This document shows positions 1 through 5,952 of a DNA stretch of 9,517 nucleotides, one piece after another (the stretch's first letter is position 1; the number at the start of each line of letters is the position of its first letter). The stretch is from the NCBI GenBank assembly GCA_003545125.1, contig DQCI01000098.1, positions 610 to 10,126 on the forward strand. Direction: 5' to 3'. The notes below the pieces were generated by a model. The model had not been told where the DNA came from. It searched no databases and saw only the letters and a list, made by a program, of their open reading frames with translations. This DNA comes from Paracoccaceae bacterium (GTDB lineage: Bacteria > Pseudomonadota > Alphaproteobacteria > Rhodobacterales > Rhodobacteraceae). Made by a program: the position numbers and the translations under genes.

Positions 1-227
1 GGGATCTGGATATCTCCGACACGGGGCTCAGGACATCGGTGATCTTCAAGGGCGTCCAGGCGCTTCGCGTCCGAAACCGTCGTCCCGTCGTGCTTTGCCT
101 TCCAGGCGTGAAACCTGCCCGACGACATCCCATGCTTGCGGCACAGATCCGCGCAATTCCCGCCCGCCATGCAGTCGCCTGCCGGGCAGTGAATGATCTG
201 CTCTTCACTGAGACGGCTACTCTTCGT
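1..227 (-). pseudogene. IS3-family (IS407-type) OrfA transposase remnant, start codon lost, truncated by window edge
   Basis: On the minus strand an open frame encodes SRLSEEQII, then ADLCRKHGMSS, FHAWKAKH and VSDAKRLDALED. This is the helix-turn-helix OrfA pattern of IS3-family elements of the IS407 type, where OrfA and OrfB together form the transposase. A GAGGAG ribosome site (235-240, minus) is spaced 7 nt from an ACG at 227-225. An ATG would be expected there, so the start appears lost by a T-to-C change. The segment between EEQII and ADLCRKHG does not match the family, and the sequence after RLDALED departs from the usual coiled coil, so it is probably also internally scrambled or recombined. 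OrfB is not in the window. Family assignment is from recognised motifs and has not been searched. Confidence 0.6.
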
Positions 228-282
228 CGTCTGTCTCCTCAGTCGGAGAACAGGCTGACCTCAAAACGGGCATGTTTCAGGT

Positions 283-292
283 GAGCAGGTCA
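283..292 (-). repeat. Probable terminal end of the IS407-type remnant
   Basis: Read on the minus strand this is TGACCTGCTC. It begins with TG and resembles the TGACCTGC ends I associate with IS407-type elements. It lies about 55 bp upstream of the lost OrfA start, the usual distance. The partner end lies outside the window, so it cannot be confirmed here. Confidence 0.4.
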
Positions 293-293
293 C

Positions 294-329
294 GGAAATG
301 AAAGCTGGCGCTTCAAAACCCGAGCTTGA
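294..329 (+). pseudogene. Possible IstB C-terminal stub (IS21-family helper ATPase)
   Basis: Plus-strand codons 294-329 read GNESWRFKTRA and then TGA. IS21-family IstB proteins typically end with an NGESYR-like or NGESWRFK-like stretch, which this resembles. The stub abuts the presumed end of the IS407-type remnant at 292, and IS21-like end repeats follow it from 361. The simplest reading is that the IS407-type element inserted near the 3' end of istB. Only 11 residues are available, so the call is tentative. Confidence 0.35.
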
Positions 330-384
330 GACAAGCATGACCCCCGCCAGCTCAGTCACCGCGGGTCAATTTTGGGTGCCGAAA

Positions 385-409
385 TGGAGTGCGCCCCTGG
401 GGGTGGACA
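385..409 (+). repeat. Left inverted repeat of the IS3 element
   Basis: This 25-bp sequence is perfectly complementary-inverted to 1612-1636 and begins TGGAGTGCGCCCC. It lies just beyond the 3' end of orfB and is preceded by AAA (382-384), which is repeated outside the other end. Confidence 0.9.
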
Positions 410-412
410 CGA

Positions 413-1207
413 TCACGCGGCGGATTTGACAGGGTAGCGGGCGTTATGGTCCTCGAACGTGGCGGGGCTGAGATACCCCAGGGCTGAATGCAGTCTGCGG
501 ATGTTGTAGGCGTCGATGAAGCGTGGCACGCCCTCGGCGACGTCGTCGAATGTCTCGTATTCCATCAGGTAGACATCTTCCACCTTGAGCGTCTTCATGA
601 AGCTCTCGGCCTGCGCGTTGTCGTACGGATTGCCCCGCCGGCTCATCGAGCCGACGAAACCGTGTTGCGCCAGAAGAGTGCGGTGCATCTCCGAGGCGTA
701 TTGCGAGCCGCGGTCGGAATGGAACACGCAACCCGGCAGAGGCTGGCGCAGCGCGATCGCCCGGCGCAGAGCTTGCACAGCGAGCCGGGCGTCGATCCGG
801 CGGCCAATCGCGTAGCCGACAACGCGCCTGGACTAGGCGTCCAGGATCAGCGCCAGATAGGCGAAGCCGCCCGAGATCGTGACGTAGGTCAGGTCGGCTA
901 CCCACATCTGGTCAGGGCCGTGGATCTCGAAACCCTTGGCGATGAACGGAAAGATCGGCCCGTCGTGATCGCTGTCGGTGGTTCGCACGAAGCGACGCCT
1001 TCGCCGCGGGTTCAGGTCGTTTTCCCTCATCAGCCGCCGGACCTTCTTGGCATTGACGATGAACCTGCGGTGGCGGAGCTCGGCGTCGACACGGCGATAG
1101 CCGTAGCCCTCGAACTCGTCGGTGATGGCCCGGATCTCCGCGATGATCGTCGCGTCGTCTGGCTTGGCCTCGGGCTCGGCGTAGAAGCTGGATCGCGCGA
1201 TGCCCAT
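413..1207 (-). pseudogene. IS3-family OrfB transposase, interrupted by an in-frame amber codon
   Basis: OrfB carries the DDE integrase (rve) catalytic domain that cuts and joins the element ends. From MGIARSSFYAEP the frame runs through the HTH_21-like segment (YGYRRVDAEL) to QMWVADLTYVT (first D). It then continues from VVGYAIGRR to [11 protein letters not shown] (second D) and [16 protein letters not shown] (E), ending with [14 protein letters not shown]. All three catalytic residues are present. At 835-833 (minus) the codon after LILDA is TAG, where the family has a conserved Trp (LDAWSRRVVGY), so a single G-to-A change (TGG to TAG) splits the gene. The frame is otherwise continuous across the stop. 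The ATG overlaps the orfA stop (TGATG). In this family OrfA and OrfB are normally joined by -1 frameshifting, and the AAAAA tract at 1268-1272 lies in the frame overlap. Without amber suppression the product lacks the second D and the E. Confidence 0.88.
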
Positions 1208-1560
1208 CAGTTCGCATCCCCGCTGGATCGAGAGGCCGCGGGGCCGCTGATCACGGATGTAGTCACGTTTTTCTCCGCAGGTCTCGAGCGAGCAGCCCCC
1301 TTTAGAAAATCGATCTCGAGCGCCTGGCGCCCGACCAGTCGCTCGAAGGCGGCGATCCGGGCCTCGTAGGTGGCGAGCAACTCGGCCGCCGCCTCGTCCT
1401 CATCCAGGGCGCCAGCCTCCGCCTTCTCGACCCAGATGCGGATGAGGTTCCTCGACAAATCATGGCGGCGGCCCAGGGCGTGCAGGGTCTCACCGTCGTT
1501 GTATTCTGCGACGACCTGCCGCTTGAACTCGGTGCTGTGGCTTCTGTGGCGTTTTGGCAT
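1207..1560 (-). CDS. IS3-family transposase OrfA (HTH_Tnp_1), 117 aa
   Basis: OrfA supplies the DNA-binding helix-turn-helix and leucine-zipper-like part of the IS3 transposase. It begins MPKRHRSHSTEFKRQVVAEY, with the helix-turn-helix at about residues 10-45 (GETLHALGRRHDLSRNLIRIW). A coiled coil follows at about 55-88 (ELLATYEARIAAFERL, then QALEIDFLKGA). The start at 1560 is chosen because AGGAAG (1568-1573, minus) is spaced 7 nt upstream and family members start MPKR. The longer open frame to 1632 would begin inside the terminal repeat. Length is normal and the frame is intact. The C-terminal 25 or so residues overlap the upstream extension of the orfB frame (GEKRDYIRDQRPRGLSIQRG). That is the zone where the OrfAB fusion would form. 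Confidence 0.88.
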   Translation of the reverse strand: MPKRHRSHSTEFKRQVVAEYNDGETLHALGRRHDLSRNLIRIWVEKAEAGALDEDEAAAELLATYEARIAAFERLVGRQALEIDFLKGAARSRPAEKNVTTSVISGPAASRSSGDAN

Positions 1561-1611
1561 GGGCTTACTTCCTATGAAAGCCCGCGCCCGGTCAATTCGG
1601 TTCAGCCAATC

Positions 1612-1636
1612 TGTCCACCCCCAGGGGCGCACTCCA
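1612..1636 (-). repeat. Right inverted repeat of the IS3 element
   Basis: It is a perfect 25-bp match to 385-409 in inverted orientation. It lies upstream of orfA and would contribute the -35 side of the transposase promoter in IS3-type elements. AAA (1637-1639) follows it as the second copy of the target duplication. Confidence 0.9.
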
Positions 1637-1741
1637 AAACGGGGTCACGATTGGATACGATGACGTAATTGCTGCCGATGCTTCCCATGGCCGGCGACAT
1701 CGCCACGATGGGTGGGATCACCACAATCGAGGAGTCGTCAC

Positions 1742-2770
1742 ATGAAACACTACGTTGGGCTCGACGTGTCGCAGAAGGAAACGTCCGTCTGTGTGGTCGA
1801 TGACGCGGGGAAGGCCGTCTACGAGGGGCGCGCAAGATCCGAGCCGGGTACTTTGGCCGCGCTGCTGGCCAAGAAGGCGCCGCATGCCGAGCGGGTCGGC
1901 TTCGAGACGGGTGCCATGTCCGGTTGGCTTTGGCATGAGCTGAAACGGGTTGGCCTTCCGGTTGTTTGCATCGACGCGCGGCACGCCCATGCTGTCTTGT
2001 CAGTCCGGTTGAACAAGAGCGACGAAAACGATGCGCGCGGCCTTGCCGAGCTTGTCCGGATTGGCTGGTATCGCGAGGTTGCCATCAAGAGCGAGACGAG
2101 CCAGCAGGTCCGTTCGCTTCTCGTCACACGGGCGCGACTGGTGTCAATGCGTCGTGACCTGGAGAACCAGGTCCGTTCGATGCTGAAAGAGTGCGGGTTG
2201 ACCTTCCCGCGATCCATCGGCGGGCAGCTGCGGCGACGTGTGGAAGACCTGACCGGCGACGCTCATCCGCTCTGGCCCGTGCTGGTTCCACTGCTTTCCA
2301 TTCACGCGCATGTTTGCCGCGAACTGGAGGGGCTCGATTGCCAGGTCCGGCAACTCGCCCGAGCAGACGAGACCACGCGCCGGCTGATGACGGTTCCCGG
2401 CATCGGCGTGATTACGGCGCTCAGCTACCGACATACGATCGATGACCCTTCGCGGTTCCGAAACGCGGCGACAGTCGGCGCCTATCTCGGGCTGACCCCG
2501 CGCCGGCAGCAATCCGGCGAGACCGACACCAACGGCAGAGTGTCGAGATGGGGGGATCGGCTGCTCAGAACCTACCTGTTCGAAGCCGCCAGCGTCCTGC
2601 TCCATCGGACGAAGCGATGGTGCGCCTTGAAGGCCTGGGGCCTGCGGCTAGCCAAGCGTGTCGGATGGAAAAAGGCGCAGGTCGCTGTCGCCCGAAAACT
2701 CGCTGTCGTCCTGCATTGCATTTGGGTCGACGGGACGGTCTTCGAATGGGGGAAACAGACGCCGGCCTGA
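1742..2770 (+). CDS. IS110-family DEDD recombinase/transposase, 342 aa
   Basis: This enzyme of the IS110/IS1111 family inserts its element by recombination, guided in characterised members by an element-encoded bridge RNA. The N-terminal RuvC-like DEDD domain shows [13 protein letters not shown] (D8), [10 protein letters not shown] (E55) and [14 protein letters not shown] (D94, D97). A central coiled coil spans about 120-210. The C-terminal Transposase_20 domain runs from about 214 ([12 protein letters not shown]) through [15 protein letters not shown], with the conserved Ser258, to [12 protein letters not shown]. The start at 1742 is chosen over the open frame at 1712 because GAGGAG (1729-1734) is 7 nt upstream and family members start M-x-YVGLD. 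Length is normal and all catalytic residues are present, so this copy is probably active. Confidence 0.93.
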   Translation: MKHYVGLDVSQKETSVCVVDDAGKAVYEGRARSEPGTLAALLAKKAPHAERVGFETGAMSGWLWHELKRVGLPVVCIDARHAHAVLSVRLNKSDENDARGLAELVRIGWYREVAIKSETSQQVRSLLVTRARLVSMRRDLENQVRSMLKECGLTFPRSIGGQLRRRVEDLTGDAHPLWPVLVPLLSIHAHVCRELEGLDCQVRQLARADETTRRLMTVPGIGVITALSYRHTIDDPSRFRNAATVGAYLGLTPRRQQSGETDTNGRVSRWGDRLLRTYLFEAASVLLHRTKRWCALKAWGLRLAKRVGWKKAQVAVARKLAVVLHCIWVDGTVFEWGKQTPA

Positions 2771-3000
2771 CAACGCACACGAAGGCTCCGAGATTGCAGG
2801 GCTGAGGCCAGACCTGTGATGTCCCGCCGGGACGGTGGTTGCGGTGATCTCGTTCAATCGGCTGCAGATCCGACAGGAGACTGCGTTGCATACGTTGAGG
2901 CACCCGACCCGAACATCAACATGAGGCCATGACCTCGAAAAGGACCATGACCCCGGCGAGGACTGAAAGCAGGCTTGACAGAAAGCCGCAATTAAAGGGC
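2771..3000 (+). ncRNA. Candidate bridge-RNA region in the 3' non-coding end of the IS110/IS1111 element
   Basis: This is about 230 bp without a convincing gene directly after the recombinase stop. In IS1111-group elements the bridge RNA lies in this position. There are short complementary stretches (GTCCCGCCGGGAC at 2821-2833 is a GTCCC-GCC-GGGAC hairpin) and a direct repeat CCATGACC (2922-2929 and 2945-2952 approximately). No target-binding loops were identified. Position is the main evidence. Confidence 0.35.
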
Positions 3001-3142
3001 CGATTGACAGCCGTCACTGAAGGCCCGTTGCGGACTCGGGCGGGACATCGGATTGCCGCGCTGCGGCTTCGGCGCTGCGGGTGTTCGGGTAAGAGCAAGC
3101 AAGATGGTCCTGACATCGACCGCAAGCGAAGTTTTTCGAATG
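3001..3142. other. Non-coding stretch between the IS110 element and the 87-aa gene
   Basis: I see no gene, RNA or clear terminator here. Together with the IS110 3' end it makes a gap of about 370 bp. It begins near a possible IS110 boundary (about 3000) and runs to the stop of the minus-strand 87-residue gene. Confidence 0.4.
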
Positions 3143-3406
3143 CTATGTTTCCTCGACCGCCGCTCGTATGATCTGCCATTCTTCGGCAGCCGATCCGCCA
3201 TGTCTGGCCTTGCCGGCACGCCGGTACCAGTACCCGGCGTTTGCGTCGTCGCCCTCAATCCGGTGTACCAAAGCATGGATCCAGTCGTAGAGCGGGGTAC
3301 CCTCGTGCATCTGACAGATCTGATGCGCGCGCTCTACCTCTTCCCCCATCCTGAAGTCACCAGCCTTTATGGCATCGAGGGCAATGTGAAGTTGCGCTTT
3401 AGACAT
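3143..3406 (-). CDS. Conserved hypothetical protein, 87 aa, Sel1/TPR-like tail
   Basis: Function unknown. The product starts MSKAQLHIALDAIKAGDF and looks all-helical, soluble and without a signal peptide. Residues 35-66 (EGTPLYDWIHALVHRIEGDDANAGYWYRRAG) contain the A..WYRRAG signature that resembles one half of a Sel1 or tetratricopeptide repeat, suggesting a protein-binding helical hairpin. I recognise this as a small family seen in proteobacterial accessory DNA but know of no assigned role. GGGCGGA precedes the ATG at a short distance. An upstream frame ends TAA inside the first codons (ATGTCTAAA), so translation could be coupled. It lies downstream of and on the same strand as the CDF transporter, about 415 bp away, so it may be part of the same metal region. 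Codon use looks normal for the neighbourhood. Confidence 0.75.
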   Translation of the reverse strand: MSKAQLHIALDAIKAGDFRMGEEVERAHQICQMHEGTPLYDWIHALVHRIEGDDANAGYWYRRAGKARHGGSAAEEWQIIRAAVEET

Positions 3407-3821
3407 CGGATCCGCCCGGGTTGTCGAGATTTGCCGCCACCTCGGCGGAGAATTGAAGGATAGCGATTATGGACACCATAGCCATACCCCGAAATCCCGA
3501 ACGCCGCCCGCGCACGGCCGACAAGACGGCCCAAACCCACGGTTTGATGCTGTGATCCTTTCGGTGGGCTGCAAGGACGCATCATAGGACTGATCCGTAA
3601 CGCCAACGTCGGCCGACGGGCCGCGCGCGACCTTGGTCGCGTCCTTGGCGCAAGTCCTGCGCCCGCATCCGGATCGGGCGCCCACCTCGGTCTTGTCATG
3701 CGCTTGTTGGATCTTCACTTCCAACTGGACCGAAGAAATCGCCTCACGCCTGGATCGTGTCTGGCGGGAGCGACGGGCACAAATCGGCGTCCAGCCGCGA
3801 CCGGCACCCGGACCGTCCCGC
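3399..3821. other. Region without a convincing gene between the 87-aa gene and the CDF gene
   Basis: On the minus strand one frame from about 3580 down to the TAA at 3401-3399 stays open. It has a possible ATG at 3485 (28 codons, beginning MAMVSIIAILQF) and an 8-base overlap with the start of the 87-residue gene. The readable stretch upstream of that ATG (KPWVWAVLSAV) hints at a decayed gene. No ribosome site or family match supports it. The plus-strand frames here are shadows. I see no RNA gene or clear terminator. Confidence 0.35.
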
Positions 3822-4766
3822 TCAACCTGGCTCAGCGGTCTCTCTGCGGTGCCCCCTGCCGCCGAACTCACTCGGCGCATCGCAGGCGTGCCGCGCACAT
3901 TCCAGTTCAAGCGTCGTGTGCTCGATCTCGTACGTCTCGGCAAGAATCGTCTTGACCTGCTCCTTGATCGCGTCGGCCTCGTTCCACCGCCCCTCCGCGA
4001 TCACGACATGCGCGTCCAGGGCGGCGCGACGCTCGTCCATCTGCCAGAAATGCGCGTGATGGACACCGGTCACACCGTCAACGCCGCGCACCGCGTCGAG
4101 AACGCCGCGCGTTTCAATCTCGGGCGGAGACCCGAGCATGAGGATGCGGATGACCGGGCGGATTTCCCGGGCCGAATGCCACAGGATGTAGCCCGCGATC
4201 AGCGCTGTCACGATCGGATCGACGAGATGCCAATCGTAGAGCAGGATCAACGTGCCAGCGACGATCACGGCGATCGACCCAAGCGCGTCGGCCACATTGT
4301 GCAGGAAAGCGGCACGGATGTTCACGCTGGATTTCGACATCGTGTAGGTCAGTGCCGCCGTCACCGCATCGACCACCAGCGCGATGCCCGCAACGATGAG
4401 AATGATCCACCCGGTGACGGGTTGCGGATCGACAGCGCGCATCGCGGCCTCGTAGAGCAGGTAAAGGCCGATCACGATCAGCGTCGTGTAGTTGATGAGG
4501 GCCGCCACGACCTCCACCCGACCGTATCCGAAGGTCATGTCGGCATCGTGTGGCCGTCGCGCAATCCTGCGGGCCGTGAAGGCGATGATCAGCGAAATCG
4601 CGTCGGAGAAATTGTGCAGCGCATCCGCGATCAGGGAAAGTGAGCCGGAAATGATCCCGCCCAGGATCTGTGCCACCGAAAGGCCCAGATTGACCGCGAT
4701 GGCCGCGAAGACCCGGCGGTCGCCGGTCTCGGGGTCGACGTGATGGTGGTGGTGACCATGGCCCAT
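3822..4766 (-). CDS. Cation diffusion facilitator (CDF), zinc-type efflux transporter, 314 aa
   Basis: It is an inner-membrane antiporter that exports divalent metal (Zn, possibly Cd or Co) in exchange for protons, as in CzcD and ZitB. The His-rich N-terminus (HGHHHHHVDP) precedes six membrane segments at about residues 18-40, 42-64, 84-106, 118-142, 152-172 and 178-198. The HxxxD pairs in TM2 (H51, D55 in ADALHNFSDA) and TM5 (H156, D160 in FLHNVADALGS) give the HD-HD transport site of zinc-type members. The cytoplasmic metal-binding domain follows from about 205 (GVHHAHFWQMD). The length is normal. The start at 4766 has AAGAGG about 10 nt upstream and keeps the His cluster. It is divergent from a MerR regulator across a 72-bp gap with a MerR-type operator, so it is likely induced by that sensor. 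The last 20 or so residues (GGRGHRRETAEPG) are not family-typical. The exact metal is not decided by the sequence. Confidence 0.92.
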   Translation of the reverse strand: MGHGHHHHHVDPETGDRRVFAAIAVNLGLSVAQILGGIISGSLSLIADALHNFSDAISLIIAFTARRIARRPHDADMTFGYGRVEVVAALINYTTLIVIGLYLLYEAAMRAVDPQPVTGWIILIVAGIALVVDAVTAALTYTMSKSSVNIRAAFLHNVADALGSIAVIVAGTLILLYDWHLVDPIVTALIAGYILWHSAREIRPVIRILMLGSPPEIETRGVLDAVRGVDGVTGVHHAHFWQMDERRAALDAHVVIAEGRWNEADAIKEQVKTILAETYEIEHTTLELECARHACDAPSEFGGRGHRRETAEPG

Positions 4767-4801
4767 GTCGACGGCGCCTCTTGATTCGTATCCGTCACCA
4801 T

Positions 4802-4832
4802 CAGATACAACCTACAGCGACTGTAGCTTCAA
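4802..4832 (-). promoter_or_regulatory. MerR-type promoter/operator for the CDF gene
   Basis: On the minus strand, TTGAAG (4832-4827) and TATCTG (4807-4802) form -35 and -10 boxes separated by 19 bp, the long spacer of MerR-family promoters. Within the spacer is a perfect palindrome, CTACAG-CGA-CTGTAG (4812-4826). The usual mechanism is twisting of this spacer by metal-bound MerR. A possible plus-strand promoter for the regulator (TTGATT 4781-4786, 17 bp, GATACA 4804-4809) overlaps it, which would allow autorepression. Confidence 0.8.
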
Positions 4833-4838
4833 GGGGGG

Positions 4839-5309
4839 ATGATGAAGGAATACTCCATCGGACAGATGTCGCGCCGAACAGGCGTCAAGGTGACGACGAT
4901 CCGTTATTATGAAAGCCGCGGCTTGATCCCGTCGCCCGCCCGAACGGCAGGGGGACAGCGACGCTACGACGGGGCGGCCCTCGAACGGCTGGCTTTCCTG
5001 CGCCACGCGCGCGAGCTCGGCTTCGGACTGGACGACATCGGTGATCTGCTGGCGCTTGCCGAAGCGCCGGCCGAGGATTGTGCGCCGGCCCACGCCATCG
5101 CGCGCAAACAACTAGCGGCAGTGGACAGACGGATGGCGATCCTCGCGCGGCTCAGGGGTGAACTCGCCAGGCTGGCGGATGCGCACGATACGGGCCACGC
5201 CGGAGATTGCCGTGTCATCCAGGTTCTGGGCGATCACCGCTTCTGCATCGGATCGCACAGCGGTCTTGGCGAAGGCGCTGTGACATCAGGCGGAACGCCC
5301 GAAAGTTAG
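4839..5309 (+). CDS. MerR-family divalent-metal-responsive regulator, 156 aa
   Basis: It is a DNA-twisting activator of the divergent CDF gene. The winged helix-turn-helix is at residues 5-45 (YSIGQMSRRTGVKVTTIRYYE, then GGQRRYDGAALERL). The dimerisation helix spans about 85-115. Cys81 (AEDCAPAHAIARKQL) is in the position that is Cys in divalent-metal sensors and Ser in copper sensors, which points to Zn, Cd, Pb or Co rather than Cu. The metal loop has Cys124 (HAGDCRVIQVLGDH) and a distal Cys136. At the position eight residues before Cys124, where relatives commonly have Cys, there is His116. There are two adjacent ATGs (4839, 4842). The G-rich AAGGGGGG lies directly upstream, so the second ATG (MKEYSIGQ) has the better, though still short, spacing. 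No downstream partner on this strand is close. Confidence 0.9.
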   Translation: MMKEYSIGQMSRRTGVKVTTIRYYESRGLIPSPARTAGGQRRYDGAALERLAFLRHARELGFGLDDIGDLLALAEAPAEDCAPAHAIARKQLAAVDRRMAILARLRGELARLADAHDTGHAGDCRVIQVLGDHRFCIGSHSGLGEGAVTSGGTPES

Positions 5310-5516
5310 GCATCGGGGGTTCTGCAAAGGTTTCGCAGACGCAACGCGGTCCCTGCGCGATTGGCGTGCCTCTGTTGCCCGGCGTGCCAAGAGTTGCTGT
5401 CCGACATGCCCTGTTTGACCGGCGCATTCGCGGCCCGGGAAATGACCGCATGGATCGTCGCACGATCTCTGACTGGGGTTTTGCCCCGCGGGTGGAGGAA
5501 ACGCCAACCGCGCCGG
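5310..5516. other. Intergenic region between convergent merR and cueR
   Basis: The 207 bp hold no convincing gene. Weak hairpins occur: TCTGC/GCAGA with loop (about 5321-5340, after merR), GGGG-TTTTG-CCCC (5475-5487), and AACCG-CGC-CGGTT (5506-5518), which touches the cueR stop. None has a T tract, so none is a classical intrinsic terminator. Confidence 0.4.
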
Positions 5517-5939
5517 TTAGGCCAACGAGGCAGAACGCCAGTGACACTCCGCCCCGCTCAGCCCCTCGAGGATCGGGCAATCGGGACGATGATCGCCGGC
5601 GCATTCCTCGGCGAGGTGTGTCAGCGTCGCATGCAGCGCCTGAAGGCCTTTCACTTTGGCCTCGATCTCATCGAGGTGTTTGCGGGCAATCGCCTTGACG
5701 TCGGCGCTGGCGCGGCTTTCGTCCTCGTAGAGCGCGAGCAGGGCGCGGCAATCGTCGATGGTGAAACCACGCGCCCGGGTGCGGCTGAGGAAGGTAAGCT
5801 TGTGCAGATCGCTCTCGCGGAAGACCCGGTAGTCGTTGGTGTCGCGCAGGGGTTTGACGAGGCCGATATCCTCGTAGTAGCGGATGGTCTTGGCGCGCAG
5901 GCCGGTCTGCTTGGCGACGTCGCCGATGTTCAGGTTCAT
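5517..5939 (-). CDS. cueR: CueR-like copper-responsive MerR-family regulator, 140 aa
   Basis: It is a Cu(I)/Ag(I) sensor that activates copper-export genes. The helix-turn-helix is at residues 1-40 (MNLNIGDVAKQTGLRAKTIR, YYEDIGLV), followed by the dimerisation helix at about 80-112. The metal loop is Cys113-x7-Cys121 (CAGDHRPDC), with PILEGLSG after it, matching the two-Cys loop of CueR (C112, C120 in E. coli). Ser78 in RASADVK occupies the place of CueR Ser77, the mark of monovalent-metal sensors. The start at 5939 is chosen because GGAGGA is about 6 nt upstream and it gives the family N-terminus. A longer frame to 5975 would overlap the copA remnant. It lies 13 bp downstream of the copA remnant stop on the same strand and is probably co-transcribed with it. 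The frame is intact. Confidence 0.93.
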   Translation of the reverse strand: MNLNIGDVAKQTGLRAKTIRYYEDIGLVKPLRDTNDYRVFRESDLHKLTFLSRTRARGFTIDDCRALLALYEDESRASADVKAIARKHLDEIEAKVKGLQALHATLTHLAEECAGDHRPDCPILEGLSGAECHWRSASLA

Positions 5940-5952
5940 CTTGTCCTCCAGA

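Larger units (their letters stand above)
385..1636 (-). mobile_element. Complete IS3-family insertion sequence, 1252 bp
   Basis: The element is bounded by perfect 25-bp inverted repeats that begin TGGAGTGCGCCCC on each side (385-409 and 1612-1636), with the TG...CA termini usual in IS3. It is flanked by AAA on both sides (382-384 and 1637-1639), a 3-bp target duplication typical of the family. Inside are orfA (1207-1560) and orfB (413-1207) on the minus strand, overlapping by one base (TGATG). The length of 1252 bp is normal for IS3. orfB contains an amber codon, so this copy probably cannot make full-length transposase, although its intact ends could still be moved by an enzyme supplied in trans. 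Confidence 0.9.
361..1665. repeat. IS21-like end repeats split by the IS3 element
   Basis: Immediately left of the IS3 insertion is GGGTCAATTTTGGGTGCCG (363-381). Immediately right of it is GGGGTCACGATTGGAT (1641-1656). With the IS3 element and one AAA duplication removed, the two GGGTCA units lie about 23 bp apart. IS21-family ends carry several such GGGTCA repeats that end in a TTGG..GCCGA-like stretch. The family match is from memory. The right outer boundary, near 1665, is a guess. Confidence 0.45.
1665..3000 (+). mobile_element. IS110/IS1111-family insertion element (ends approximate)
   Basis: An intact IS110-family recombinase (1742-2770) is flanked by about 80-100 bp of non-coding DNA on the 5' side and roughly 230 bp on the 3' side. 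A longer 3' non-coding end is the arrangement of the IS1111 group, where the guide (bridge) RNA is encoded downstream of the recombinase. IS110 elements lack classical terminal repeats and target duplications, so the ends cannot be fixed by eye. A weak inverted match, TAATTGC (1666-1672) against GCAATTA (2988-2994), 9 of 10 when extended, could mark subterminal repeats. The stated ends follow that guess. Confidence 0.6.

Noticed and set aside
39..284. 81-codon plus-strand frame at the left edge
   Set aside because: It is antisense to the OrfA remnant, which carries the recognisable LCRKHG and WKAKH motifs.
488..1369. 293-codon plus-strand frame across the IS3 element
   Set aside because: It is antisense to orfB and orfA, which show DDE and helix-turn-helix motifs. 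The frame has no recognisable motifs and owes its length to high GC.
3633..4643. 336-codon plus-strand frame over the CDF gene
   Set aside because: It is a shadow antisense to a transporter with clear HxxxD sites and membrane segments. Its composition is rich in Arg, Asp and His, typical of the reverse strand.
5361..5460. Cys-rich plus-strand stretch (CLCCPACQELL) in the merR-cueR gap
   Set aside because: It looks metal-binding, but the frame has no ribosome site, runs into antisense cueR and matches no family I know.
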